Source: Sphingobacteriales bacterium
GTDB taxonomy: Bacteria > Bacteroidota > Bacteroidia > Chitinophagales > UBA2359
Direction of reading: 5' to 3'
DNA: 64,000 bases
Assembly (NCBI GenBank): GCA_016700115.1
Contig: CP064999.1
Coordinates: 3,472,001 to 3,536,000 of the forward strand
Below, one piece after another: positions 19,437 to 27,980 of the stretch (the first letter of the stretch is position 1; each line of letters begins with the position of its first letter). The position numbers were made by a program, and so were the translations under genes. The notes under the pieces were generated by a model, which did no database searches, had not been told where the DNA came from, and was given only the letters and a program-made list of their open reading frames with translations.

Positions 19437-21422
19437 TTAATGTTTGGCAAATTTTTGCATAAATACCCCTTTATCGGTCAAGACCTTTGCGACATATAAT
19501 CCGGGAGGTATGGTTTCTAAGGTTAGAGAAGTGGCCGAAAGGTTTTCAACCGCAAAGTTCTGCATAGTTTTTCCTGCAAGGTTAATAATTTCTATGAATT
19601 TCATCTTGTAAATTCCCGAATCAAAAATTAAAGTATTTCTGACCGGATTGGGATAAACGGATAGAGGAGAACTGCTGTTTCCGGCATTTATTTCGGGTGT
19701 TGAAACATACATTATCTCGTTGTTATTGGTAATCAGCCATTTGTCGGGGTCGAATTGAATGGAATCGGGAGCAAAAGGCAGTGGTGCCATAAAGGTTTGG
19801 TGTCCGGAATTGCTGTTGTATTGCAATACAAGCAGGGTATCCTGACCGCCATAAAAAATTTTAACCGGCAGAGGGAGTTCAAAAGTCGCTACCGAAGGGT
19901 GTGATTGGGTTTGAAAGATATCTAAGACGATGGTTAGAGGGTTCTCATCAACCGACCAGACGATTTCAAAAGACGGAAAACCTTCGCCATAAAACCAATC
20001 GTCAAAATACCAATCGAGATTTTGTCCGGATGTGTTTTCAAAATGCGCCTTCAAATCGGCAGTGCGGGCAAAACCTCCTGCAAGTTCCGGGTCGTTCAGA
20101 TAATTTCGCAGGGCGGTAAAGAAGGCCTCATCACCAATTATCCAACGGAGTTGATGCAGAATCATAGCCCCTTTGGCATAGCTGAGACGGCCGTTAAAAA
20201 TACGGCTGACATTCGTGGTGTCGTTGCACCATACCGAGCCGTCCGGTTGGCTGGTGATGGCGTTGATGCGAATGGTTTTAAAGGGCAGCCACCATACGCC
20301 GTCTAACAAATGTTCATAGCAAAGACCTGACAAATAAGTGGCAAAACCTTCGTTGAGCCAGATGTCTTCCCAACTTCCGCAGGTAATATGATTGCCAAAC
20401 CATTGATGTGCCATCTCGTGCGCCAATAGCTCGAAGCCGAAACTTCCGACAAAACTCATGGTTTGATGTTCCATGCCTCCGCCCCAGTCGAATTGTGCAT
20501 GTCCGTATTTTTCTTCCATAAAAGGATAGTCAATGAACAGGGAATCGAAGAGTTGCATCACCTTGATTTGTTCGGCAGTCAGGGACATGGCTTCTGTGAG
20601 GCTTTCGGGATATACATAGTTGAGCATTTGCAGGTTTGTGCCGTTTAAAGGTATCAGGTCTGTATAGCTGACATAGTTTGTAACAGCAATGGCTACTAAA
20701 TAGGTGGCAATCGGGTAGGAGTGATGCCAGTGGCTGATGTTATGGGTGGCAGTTTCTGTTTCTGAAATCAGGATTCCGTTGCTTGCGGTTCTGTAACCTG
20801 TGGGGGTAGTAACGATGATGTCGAGTTCGCTGATTTTATCGGTCAGATTGTCTTTGCAGGGCCACCAGTCGCTTGCGCCATAAGGTTCGGAAAGTGTCCA
20901 TAAGATTGGAGCGCTTTCGTGGTCTTCGCGGATAAAAGAGCCAAACCCTGTTTGAGTCGGCTCCCCTTTATAGATAATGGTTACAGAGTCTATATTGCCG
21001 GGTAATACTGTTTCGGGCAAAATAATATGGAGCAGGTCGGGGTCGGTTTGCAGAAATGCGGTGGTTTCACCGTGGTAAAAAACGGTATCCACCGTGAGCA
21101 GCACGGATAAATCGAGGGTAACCGTATCGAAATCTGAGGTGATGGGGTTGAAATAATAGGTTACATTGCCGGAAATATAGTTAACAGACGGGTCAACTTC
21201 CCATTCCAACCGCGCATAGTGTAGGTCAAACACATCGTTTGACAGGTCGGAAGCAGCGGTTTGTTTTTGCAGGCAGGCGTGGGATTGGCGGGTTTGTTCT
21301 TTACAAATAATTTCATCGAGATCCTGGCCGAAAAAATGGCGATGTTGTGCCGAAACGGTTAAAATTCCGGTTATCAAACAAAAACATAGCCCAATTACAG
21401 TGTAACGGTTAAAGCTGTTCAT
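19437..21422 (-). CDS. Secreted M1-family aminopeptidase with T9SS sorting tail
   Basis: The N-terminal signal peptide (to about residue 25, ending VSAQH) is followed by an M1 peptidase. The exopeptidase motif GGGMEHQ (314-320) replaces the usual G-x-MEN with His at the last position. The zinc site is HEMAHQW (335-341) with the third ligand Glu358 in NEGFATY. The last ~80 residues match a T9SS type A tail: VYPNPVRN, then an LAGK strand and a final GLYVAKVLTDKGVFMQKF. The protein is therefore probably exported and cleaved at the outer membrane, where it trims peptides. It heads the leftward series that includes maf and pepA. Confidence 0.93.
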   Translation of the reverse strand: MNSFNRYTVIGLCFCLITGILTVSAQHRHFFGQDLDEIICKEQTRQSHACLQKQTAASDLSNDVFDLHYARLEWEVDPSVNYISGNVTYYFNPITSDFDTVTLDLSVLLTVDTVFYHGETTAFLQTDPDLLHIILPETVLPGNIDSVTIIYKGEPTQTGFGSFIREDHESAPILWTLSEPYGASDWWPCKDNLTDKISELDIIVTTPTGYRTASNGILISETETATHNISHWHHSYPIATYLVAIAVTNYVSYTDLIPLNGTNLQMLNYVYPESLTEAMSLTAEQIKVMQLFDSLFIDYPFMEEKYGHAQFDWGGGMEHQTMSFVGSFGFELLAHEMAHQWFGNHITCGSWEDIWLNEGFATYLSGLCYEHLLDGVWWLPFKTIRINAITSQPDGSVWCNDTTNVSRIFNGRLSYAKGAMILHQLRWIIGDEAFFTALRNYLNDPELAGGFARTADLKAHFENTSGQNLDWYFDDWFYGEGFPSFEIVWSVDENPLTIVLDIFQTQSHPSVATFELPLPVKIFYGGQDTLLVLQYNSNSGHQTFMAPLPFAPDSIQFDPDKWLITNNNEIMYVSTPEINAGNSSSPLSVYPNPVRNTLIFDSGIYKMKFIEIINLAGKTMQNFAVENLSATSLTLETIPPGLYVAKVLTDKGVFMQKFAKH

Positions 21423-21868
21423 GTTCTGAAAATGGTTGTTTGCGCTGCAAGTTAAGGGCTTTTTGGGTGATGTCCTGTGCAGTAGGTGTTAAAAAATCAG
21501 GATGATGTGATTTGACATGCCGGATTTGTTGTTAGCTTTTAAAGGGTTCTTAGATGGATTGGGATTTAACCCTTGATTTAAAATGATACCGCCTGTTTAA
21601 TTTATGCCAATATAAACTGAATTGAGGGATTTTTTAAGAAAAAAACCGCAAGCGAAAAATCACCTTTCGCTATTTGAAATTCTTGTAGTTCAGGGCAAAA
21701 GATAGCGGGACTGTTCAGGGGATTGGCAAAATACCTTGTCATAAGATATTAGAACCTCGCTTTTACGGTTAAAATGGTCTCATACAAATTTTTTTCTTAT
21801 CCAACCGCAGGTTTGGTAGATTAATTGCAAATGAATATTTACATTTGACCATTAAAACCCACCCTTTT
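21423..21868. other. Intergenic region between divergent genes
   Basis: No gene is visible. A hairpin AGCGAAA / TTTCGCT with a 7-nt loop lies at 21651-21671. Its arms contain the same GCGAA/TTCGC words as array 2 but it is a single copy. The region must hold the promoters of the M1 peptidase (leftward) and the copper-protein gene (rightward). Confidence 0.4.
21840..21847 (+). promoter_or_regulatory. -7 box ahead of the copper monooxygenase-like gene
   Basis: TACATTTG fits TAnnTTTG and lies 22 bp before the ATG at 21869. An upstream TTTG occurs at 21812-21815, somewhat too far for an ideal -33 element. The box overlaps the TTG of the longer open frame, which argues for the ATG start. Confidence 0.5.
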
Positions 21869-23590
21869 ATGCAAAAAAACATTGCCACAATTATACTGAC
21901 TTTTGCCATCACCATGGCCTGCTTCGCACAACAAGCCACATTTGACCGGATAAGAACTTCTGTTTTTCAGACTCAGTGCAATAATTCGGGTTGCCATACT
22001 TCTGCATCGGCAGCAGGAGGATTGAGCTTAGAAGGAACTACTTCCGAGGTTCGGGCTGCCCTTTACAACGTGCAATCCACCAATGCGGTGTCGCAATCGG
22101 CCGGAAACAAACGGGTTTTCCCGGGTCATCCATACCGCAGCAAAATGTTTTTACTTATTAACAACGGTTTGGCATTGAATGAAACGCTGTTGCCCGATGA
22201 AGATCCGGGAAATGTTCATGCCAACCTCAATATCAGCAATTTAGACAAAGAATTGATTCGACAATGGATATTTTTTGATTCCCCTACCTCCGGTCAGGTG
22301 GTTTCTCATACCATGCTCGAAGATTTTTATGGAGGTAATGGAATATGGGCAACCGATCCTGCAAATCCTCCTGCAAAACCCGACCCCTCCGAAGGTTTTC
22401 AAATTCACTTAGGCCCCTTGTTTTTACCTCCCTGGGACGGTGCTATTCAACCGGACGAAGAATATCACTACAAATATGCCACCCTTCTGCCAAACAATAT
22501 TGAAATTAACCGTTTAGACGGAAATATTGGCAGTTCCCACCACATGATTTTGTTCCGCTACAACAATACTTCTTCTGCCAACAGTATGCCCTACGGACTT
22601 CAGCAAAACAATATGGGTGGCGGTCGCTCTATGGTGGCTGCTTTTGGACAGTCGAGCAGCATTGAACTCCCGCAGGGCACTGCCTTCAAATGGTACACCG
22701 ACAGCTTTTTAGATATCAACACGCATGTTGTCAATTACTCTCCCGTTGCTGTGATGGCAACCGATGTTTATATCAATGTCTATACTCAACCATTTGGAAC
22801 TGCGGCTCAGGAAATGAAAACTACCCTGCTTATCAACCCTGCCTTGTTTATTCCATATAACAGCGGCGTTGAAACCTTTACCGCCGACATTACCAACGTC
22901 AACGGACTGCCCTCTACCTATTATATCTGGAAAATGAGTTCGCATACCCACCGTCACGGGTTGAGTTTCAACGTCTGGCACCGAAATTCCAACGGCACAA
23001 AAGGAGAACATATTTACGATGCCAACAAATACAACGGTGTGCCGGAATGTGAGGAGATAGGTTATGATTATCAGCATCCGCCCACCCGCGTTTTTGGCAA
23101 TTACCTACCCATTGTAAACTCAGTGGGGCTGATTCAGGAAGCTACCTATTCCAACAACGATGTAACTCCTTTTATTACCTGGGGAAATACGGTGAATGAT
23201 GAAATGATGATCACCGGTATTTTTTACCTCGACAATATTACGGGCATTGAAATGCCTGAACCCTCGGTTTGTTTTGCGGATGAAATCAATGTCGGAATTG
23301 ACAGCCCCTCCCAAAACGGAACTGTGGAACATCTTAAACTGACGGCCTATCCCAACCCCACAGACGGCGATATGCAACTGACGATTATTTCACCCCAAAG
23401 TACGGTTGCTACTTTGTCAGTACTTAATTTGCTGGGCAAAGAAGTATGGCGTACAGCCCCGATTGACCTTGTGGCCAACTCCCCCCAAACCCACCGGCTC
23501 GACCTGAGCAATTTGGCCAAAGGTTTGTATCTTTACCAACTGACCGATGATTTGGGCAACAGGCTAACAGGCAGGTTAGCAGTCCGATAG
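21869..23590 (+). CDS. Secreted PHM-like copper monooxygenase with haem-c motif and T9SS tail
   Basis: The signal peptide begins MQKNIATIILTFAITMACFAQ. A c-type haem motif CNNSGCH (residues 37-43, C-x4-C-H rather than C-x2-C-H) lies in an N-terminal planctomycete-cytochrome-like region. The middle matches copper type II ascorbate-dependent monooxygenases: SSHHMILF (His224/His225), NTHVVNYS (His286), HTHRHG (His359/His361) and NDEMMITGIFY (Met446) line up with the CuH and CuM ligands of peptidylglycine monooxygenase. The last ~85 residues are a T9SS type A tail (AYPNPTDGDM ... GLYLYQLTDDLG). So the protein probably carries two coppers and a haem and is exported. Natural substrate is unknown. 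The start at the ATG fits the signal peptide. Confidence 0.85.
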   Translation: MQKNIATIILTFAITMACFAQQATFDRIRTSVFQTQCNNSGCHTSASAAGGLSLEGTTSEVRAALYNVQSTNAVSQSAGNKRVFPGHPYRSKMFLLINNGLALNETLLPDEDPGNVHANLNISNLDKELIRQWIFFDSPTSGQVVSHTMLEDFYGGNGIWATDPANPPAKPDPSEGFQIHLGPLFLPPWDGAIQPDEEYHYKYATLLPNNIEINRLDGNIGSSHHMILFRYNNTSSANSMPYGLQQNNMGGGRSMVAAFGQSSSIELPQGTAFKWYTDSFLDINTHVVNYSPVAVMATDVYINVYTQPFGTAAQEMKTTLLINPALFIPYNSGVETFTADITNVNGLPSTYYIWKMSSHTHRHGLSFNVWHRNSNGTKGEHIYDANKYNGVPECEEIGYDYQHPPTRVFGNYLPIVNSVGLIQEATYSNNDVTPFITWGNTVNDEMMITGIFYLDNITGIEMPEPSVCFADEINVGIDSPSQNGTVEHLKLTAYPNPTDGDMQLTIISPQSTVATLSVLNLLGKEVWRTAPIDLVANSPQTHRLDLSNLAKGLYLYQLTDDLGNRLTGRLAVR

Positions 23591-23616
23591 GCTTGGTTTC
23601 GATGCATTTCTAAAAT

Positions 23617-23651
23617 CCCTACCTTTGTTCCTGACTCAGGTAGGGGTTTTT
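23617..23651 (+). terminator. Rho-independent terminator after the copper monooxygenase-like gene
   Basis: The stem CCCTACCT / AGGTAGGG (8 bp, 13-nt loop) is followed by GTTTTTG. It is placed 26 bp after the stop codon. Confidence 0.75.
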
Positions 23652-23692
23652 GTTTTCCCCTTTTTTATTCAACTTCTTTCAATCAAATTGCG

Positions 23693-24325
23693 ATGAAACC
23701 TTTTGCACTTTTCCTCCTTGCTGCCATTTTTGCCTTCTCGTTTTTTAGCCATTGCACCCCAACTCCCGACACTGCAAGTTCTGAACAGGCCTCTGTTGAT
23801 CCTAATGCCTCTAACAACATGACAGAACCCGGCGATTCTGTGCCTCCTGACGGCGGAGGCAAGGAAGAAGAAGCGGTGGAAAAAGACTTTTCAACCCTTG
23901 GGTTTGAGCTTTTAAAAACCGAAGGACTTGGCGAGCTGAAACTCGGAATGGAACCTAAACAGGTAGAGGTTGTTTTGGGAAAACCCACCAACTTGTCGAA
24001 ACCCGAAGTTTGGGAAGCTGATGGGATGACCCACCAAACCTGGACTTACAAAAAAGGCGGATTAGAATTAGACATGAGCGGAAACTCGGCGGCGGAACTT
24101 GTTTTGGGTGGAATTACCGCCTACAAGCCCTGCAACCTGAAAACCAAACGGCAAATTGGAATCGGAACTCCCATGAATCTGGTGATGGAGGCTTACAAAA
24201 AAGAAATTGACCGCGAAAGCAGCGATACCGCTTATATCGTGGTAGGCTCGGTGTATGGAGGGGTACTGTTCACCCTTAAAAACCAACAGGTCAGCGGCAT
24301 TTTTATTGGTGCTGCGGCGGAATAA
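23693..24325 (+). CDS. Putative lipoprotein with a BamE-like domain
   Basis: The N-terminus MKPFALFLLAAIFAFSFFSHC looks like a lipoprotein signal, although the residues before Cys (F-S-H) are not a standard lipobox. A low-complexity linker rich in Ser, Glu, Gly and Pro follows. From about residue 85 the motif LKLGMEPKQVEVVLGKPTNL resembles the SmpA/OmlA/BamE fold, in which a G-M-x-x-x-x-V pattern is followed by LG-x-P. Function is unknown. It starts 102 bp after the previous stop, behind a terminator, and its stop is 9 bp from the stop of the convergent glycosyltransferase. Confidence 0.65.
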   Translation: MKPFALFLLAAIFAFSFFSHCTPTPDTASSEQASVDPNASNNMTEPGDSVPPDGGGKEEEAVEKDFSTLGFELLKTEGLGELKLGMEPKQVEVVLGKPTNLSKPEVWEADGMTHQTWTYKKGGLELDMSGNSAAELVLGGITAYKPCNLKTKRQIGIGTPMNLVMEAYKKEIDRESSDTAYIVVGSVYGGVLFTLKNQQVSGIFIGAAAE

Positions 24326-24334
24326 GCCCGTTTT

Positions 24335-25426
24335 TTAGTGCCGGTTTTTTACCAAATCTTCAAACAACCGGAGGTATTCCATCACGGTATGCCGGAGCGA
24401 AAAGTCGTTTTTTGCTGCGTTTTTACCGTTTTCAATCAGCTTTTCCCGGAGTTGGTTATCGGTCAAGATGCGGTTTATTTGAGCCGCAAGGGTTTGAATG
24501 TCGCCGTCTTCAAACCAAAGTCCGTTTTGCTCGTTGTTTAACACATCAATAATTCCCTGTGCGCGGGTGGCGACAACCGGAATCCCCATGCCCATTGCCT
24601 CGACCAGCACCAGACCAAACCCATCCATCGTGGAGGGCAGAACGGAGAGGTTAAACAAAGGATAGTAGTCCATCACCTCCTCGTTTGGTACAACTCCGGC
24701 ATACAATACCGGATTTTTGACCGAAAACTTTTTGACCACCGCATCGAGGCTTCCCGGCTCAATGCCGACAAACATCACTTTGATTTGTTCGTTTTTCAAC
24801 ATGGGTAAGGCTTCGATGAGTTGCTCCTGTTTTTTTCGGCGCGAAACGCAGCCTATCACCACATCGTTTGGCCGGATTCTGAATTTAAGCCGAAGGGCAT
24901 CTGTGTTTTCGGGTCGGGTTTGCAAAAACCGCTCTTCGGGAATCCCGTTCATGATGACTTTCAGGTGATGGGCGGGGAATCCCTTTTGAACAAAAGTTTG
25001 TTTCAGTTGGGGGCTGATGACCACAATTTTATCGGTTCCGGCGATGTAAAACCGGTTTTGTAGCCGGCCGCCAATGCTTTTTGGTGCTTGCCGTCTGGTA
25101 TGCACCAGCACGACAGGGAGTCGAAATATCCATTTTGCGAAAATGGAGGTGTAGCGGTCTTTACCCGACTGTGCGTTTATCACCTGAATTTGATACCGCA
25201 AAACCACCTCCCTGATTTGCCGCATATTGACCCAATCGAACCTGCTGCCAAAGGTCATCTCTTCCGTGATTACCCGGGTGTTTGCAAACATCCCGTAAAG
25301 GAGGCTTTGTTTTCGCAGCCCGGCAACCACCGTATGCCCCATATCGGCAAGCCCTTTTGCGAGGTAAAAGACAGAATTGGTAGAGCCGGCAATATCTCCC
25401 TGATAAGTCAGAAAAAGGATGTTCAT
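24335..25426 (-). CDS. GT4-family glycosyltransferase
   Basis: The protein has 363 residues from the ATG at 25426; the open frame reaches 25492, but MNILFLTYQGDIAGSTNSV is the typical GT-B N-terminus. The C-terminal donor-binding half shows VIGCVSRRKKQEQLIEA, PVLYAGVVPNEEV, and the E-x7-E region LPSTMDGFGLVLVEAMGMGIPVVAT, as in GT4 retaining transferases using nucleotide sugars. No membrane segment is present. It stands alone between two stop-facing or unrelated genes, so the acceptor cannot be named. Lipid or polysaccharide glycosylation at the inner membrane face is usual for the family. Confidence 0.88.
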   Translation of the reverse strand: MNILFLTYQGDIAGSTNSVFYLAKGLADMGHTVVAGLRKQSLLYGMFANTRVITEEMTFGSRFDWVNMRQIREVVLRYQIQVINAQSGKDRYTSIFAKWIFRLPVVLVHTRRQAPKSIGGRLQNRFYIAGTDKIVVISPQLKQTFVQKGFPAHHLKVIMNGIPEERFLQTRPENTDALRLKFRIRPNDVVIGCVSRRKKQEQLIEALPMLKNEQIKVMFVGIEPGSLDAVVKKFSVKNPVLYAGVVPNEEVMDYYPLFNLSVLPSTMDGFGLVLVEAMGMGIPVVATRAQGIIDVLNNEQNGLWFEDGDIQTLAAQINRILTDNQLREKLIENGKNAAKNDFSLRHTVMEYLRLFEDLVKNRH

Positions 25427-25613
25427 GTGGGGTAATCTTTGGCAATGGGGGTTAAAATTTCCGGTTTTTGGTTCGCTTGGTAAAGTTACCACCTTTTTTT
25501 GCCCATTTACCTGCCTGCAAAATAAGCCGGGAGAAGCGAAACATAATTTTGCAGCATTGGAAAATCAGGGGTTAAACCTGCATGTTCAGGATGTAATTGT
25601 CTGAAAACAAAAA

Positions 25614-25639
25614 AACCTCCTGAAAAACATCAGGAGGTT
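25614..25639 (-). terminator. Terminator after the CBM48-like gene
   Basis: The perfect 10-bp stem AACCTCCTGA / TCAGGAGGTT has a 6-nt loop. On the minus strand it is followed by TTTTTTTG, and it lies 25 bp past the stop of the gene at 25664-25972. Confidence 0.8.
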
Positions 25640-25663
25640 AAAAAAACTATGAAAACAAATGAC

Positions 25664-25972
25664 TTACAGAACAATCACAGAGTTCATATCAGCGCCTACG
25701 CCGCTTGGAACAAATTTGTCGGCAAGCTCGTCGTTAATCCAAAGATTGCCGTCCACCAAATAGCGGAACTGATATTCTTTACCAGAATCCAAATCTATCG
25801 TAGTTTTAAAAGAACCGTCTTTCAAAGCCTGCATTACTTCGATACTGCTATCCCAGTTGTTAAATTCTCCTACGAGGCTAACTTTTTCGGCAACACCAAC
25901 AGAGGCTTTAGGAACGCGAAAGGTTACTTTACAAACTTCTTTACTTTTAAGATACTTTTTTTCAATACTCAT
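25664..25972 (-). CDS. Small isoamylase-early-set (CBM48-like) protein
   Basis: The protein has 102 residues forming a single E-set domain: KVTFRVPK, then KVSLVGEFNNWD and GSFKTTIDLDSGKEYQFRYLVDGNLWINDE. This is the pattern of the N-terminal domain of glycogen-branching and debranching enzymes and of AMPK beta subunits, which binds alpha-glucans. No catalytic domain, signal peptide or membrane segment is present. Stand-alone proteins of this kind are common in Bacteroidota; their job is uncertain. It has its own -7 box and terminator, so it is monocistronic. The same domain type occurs at the N-terminus of the esterase at 17184-18302. Confidence 0.85.
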   Translation of the reverse strand: MSIEKKYLKSKEVCKVTFRVPKASVGVAEKVSLVGEFNNWDSSIEVMQALKDGSFKTTIDLDSGKEYQFRYLVDGNLWINDELADKFVPSGVGADMNSVIVL

Positions 25973-25995
25973 GACAATAACTAAATTTAGTGAGA

Positions 25996-26003
25996 CAAAT
26001 TTA
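25996..26003 (-). promoter_or_regulatory. -7 box ahead of the CBM48-like gene
   Basis: On the minus strand the sequence reads TAAATTTG, a match to TAnnTTTG, ending 23 bp before the ATG at 25972. A -33 element is not clear. Confidence 0.5.
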
Positions 26004-26353
26004 AGGCAGCCGAATTACCACTGCCGGAATGAGGATAACCCTCTTTTTTTCGAGGCGCAAAGGTAAGCAGGTTTGCGCTATCAAACAAAAGTCAGGGCAA
26101 CAAATTAACAGTTTCTTAACATTTTGGAAATAAAAGTGCCGGTTTTTTCAGCCTTTTTTGATTAAATGCTACCCCAAATCTCAACTTTGCAGGCATTTTT
26201 CCTGCAAATAGAAACTCATCTTTCACACGCGAAACCTCAGTTTCCGCTATGGTAAAATCTGGTTCTGATGGATACAAAATGTCAGACATTCCTCTTTTGC
26301 CATGAATTAAGACTTTTACTTTTTTTTCTCCTGCTGACAGATGTCTGTTTGGC

Positions 26354-26386
26354 AGACCTATAAGGTCTGCCAGACCTTATAGGTCT
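26354..26386. repeat. Nested perfect inverted repeat beside array 2
   Basis: Two 15-nt arms, AGACCTATAAGGTCT (26354-26368) and AGACCTTATAGGTCT (26372-26386), are perfect reverse complements with a 3-nt spacer GCC. Each arm is itself a small palindrome (AGACCT / AGGTCT around ATA or TTA), so it can fold as a long hairpin or as a double hairpin. It lies 23 bp from the first unit of array 2. It has no T-tract on either side. It could be a small dispersed repeat or a protein-binding site; I cannot tell from one copy. Confidence 0.75.
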
Positions 26387-26409
26387 CGAACGCAAGGCAA
26401 ATCTTGAAG

Positions 26410-26682
26410 TTTCGCTTGCGAAGAATCAGGTTTCGCTTGCGAAGAATCAGGTTTCGCAAGCGAAGAATTAGTTTTCGCAAGCGAAGAATCATTTTTCGCA
26501 CGCGAAGAATCAGGTTTCGCAAGCGAAGAATCATTTTTCGCACGCGAAGAATCAGGTTTCGCAAGCGAAGAATCATTTTTCGCACGCGAAAGGTAATGTT
26601 TCGCACGCGAAAGGTAATGTTTCGCACGCGAAAGGTAATGTTTCGCACGCGAAAGGTAATGTTTCGCACGCGAAGAATCAGG
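26410..26682. repeat. 21-bp tandem array, 13 units (array 2)
   Basis: There are 13 head-to-tail units of exactly 21 nt. Each starts TTTCGC, has a variable dinucleotide (TT, AA or AC), then GCGAA, so every unit holds the 12-bp palindromic frame TTCGCNNGCGAA at positions 2-13. The tail is GAATCAGG, GAATCATT or AGGTAATG. Units 4-8 alternate between two forms (a 42-bp higher-order repeat) and units 9-12 are identical, which points to recent duplication. Because 21 is a multiple of 3, every frame stays open and gives false repetitive ORFs on both strands. It lies between the diheme cytochrome gene and the CBM48-like gene, both leftward. Confidence 0.95.
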
Positions 26683-26766
26683 TTGCAGACATGGAAAATC
26701 ATATTCCATTGTCTGAAAAGTGTTAAAAAGCCCGGATTTATGGAGTGTTGGCGGTATAAAACCGGA

Positions 26767-27867
26767 TTACTGACAGCTAACGGGAGGCATGGAAGCTATC
26801 CAGTCGGAAATGAGTTGCAGCCCTTCGGAGTGAATGACGGAGCGGCCAAGTTCGGGCATTGCGACATCCAATAAGGTGGAGTTCATGCGGTAAATCAGGA
26901 TCGATTCTTCGGGTTTTCCGGGCACAATGCCATATAAAAACCCTCCCGACCCCTGTCCGGCAGCAATCGGGGGTTTACAAATTCCCAGCGCAAAGTCGTT
27001 GGTTTCTGACCAGGTAAGCGACAAACCCGAAGTATTGGCCGGCCCGTCGTAGTTGTGGCAATGCCCGCAGTTGATGTCTAAATATGCCCTTGCGCGCAGG
27101 TCTAAACTGCCCGAAAGCGGATCGTTCCAGACGGGTGCTTTTGGAATGGCGGTTAAGTTGGAAGGTGCCGAGTTCAGATAGCCCTTTGCCGTCCATTTTT
27201 CCAACTGATTCATTGTGCCGTCCGGATAATTGAAATCTTTGTTCAGATGTCGGGCTTTTGGCCCGATAGGTACAAATTTGCCGTCATAGCTATGGCAACC
27301 TTTACACTCGTTTTTGTTGGGTATTAAAAATTCGGCTTGTTGTGTCTGACCGTTTTCGTTGACCCATTCAACCGGTACCGACATGCCCACCACGCTGTAA
27401 CCGGCTTCGGTCTGTTCTTCGTTCCAGATATAATCATAAGGCTGCCATTTGTCGGCATGTCTTACCAGCAAACGGGTTTCGATGATGCGCCGCCCTTTGG
27501 AAGGGTCAGTTTTATCGTTATCGTAGTAAAAAGTTTTGATAATGATGGCTCCTACCGGGAAATCAAACGCTTCGGATTCGTGATAGGTGGCGCTTGTTCC
27601 TTCAGGCAACCAAACGAAACGGGCTTTTTCGGCATAATCTGAAAACAAAGGCGAGTTCAGGTCATAGGGCAAAACTCCTTCATTCGGATTTAGTTCTGCT
27701 ATGTTGCCGGTAAAAAAGCGATAGTCGCTGAGTTTTGCCAGCGGAATTTTGTTTAGCGCAGTGTTTGGAGTTGTGGGGTCATTTTCTTCTTTGTTACAGG
27801 AAGGGTAGATCAATACGATCAGCAAGGCGAGGCAAAAAAGGGAAAGCGCAGAAAATCGGAGGGTCAT
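26767..27867 (-). CDS. Diheme c-type cytochrome lipoprotein, SO2930-like
   Basis: The lipoprotein signal ends LIYPSC (Cys24). The mature protein of ~340 residues carries two haem c motifs, CKGCH (188-192) and CGHCH (267-271). The first ~130 mature residues include LPYDLNSPLFSDYAEKARFVWLP and an RRIIETRLLV segment, features I associate with the SO2930 diheme family, which is often encoded next to a secreted beta-helix protein. No such partner is present here; the next leftward gene is the small CBM48 protein beyond array 2. The protein probably sits on the outer membrane or periplasmic face and transfers electrons; substrate is unknown. It lies 113 bp downstream of the LolA-like gene. Confidence 0.85.
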   Translation of the reverse strand: MTLRFSALSLFCLALLIVLIYPSCNKEENDPTTPNTALNKIPLAKLSDYRFFTGNIAELNPNEGVLPYDLNSPLFSDYAEKARFVWLPEGTSATYHESEAFDFPVGAIIIKTFYYDNDKTDPSKGRRIIETRLLVRHADKWQPYDYIWNEEQTEAGYSVVGMSVPVEWVNENGQTQQAEFLIPNKNECKGCHSYDGKFVPIGPKARHLNKDFNYPDGTMNQLEKWTAKGYLNSAPSNLTAIPKAPVWNDPLSGSLDLRARAYLDINCGHCHNYDGPANTSGLSLTWSETNDFALGICKPPIAAGQGSGGFLYGIVPGKPEESILIYRMNSTLLDVAMPELGRSVIHSEGLQLISDWIASMPPVSCQ

Positions 27868-27980
27868 GGGAAAAGTTTAGTCCGTTTGGGATGGGGGTAA
27901 ATGGATTTAGATAAAAAGGAAAAGCCCGAGGGCAGTTTATAGGTGTCAGACCGCCGGGTAATGTTTGGTTTGTATAAAAA

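Noticed and set aside
26410..26682. CRISPR array
   Set aside because: Units are directly adjacent with no unique spacers, and no cas gene is present in the window.
26358..26874. Long ORFs on both strands made of repeated RVRNITF, SRAKHYL and FRKRRI-like words
   Set aside because: They are produced by the 21-bp period of array 2, which keeps every frame open; no start signal or non-repeat domain supports coding.
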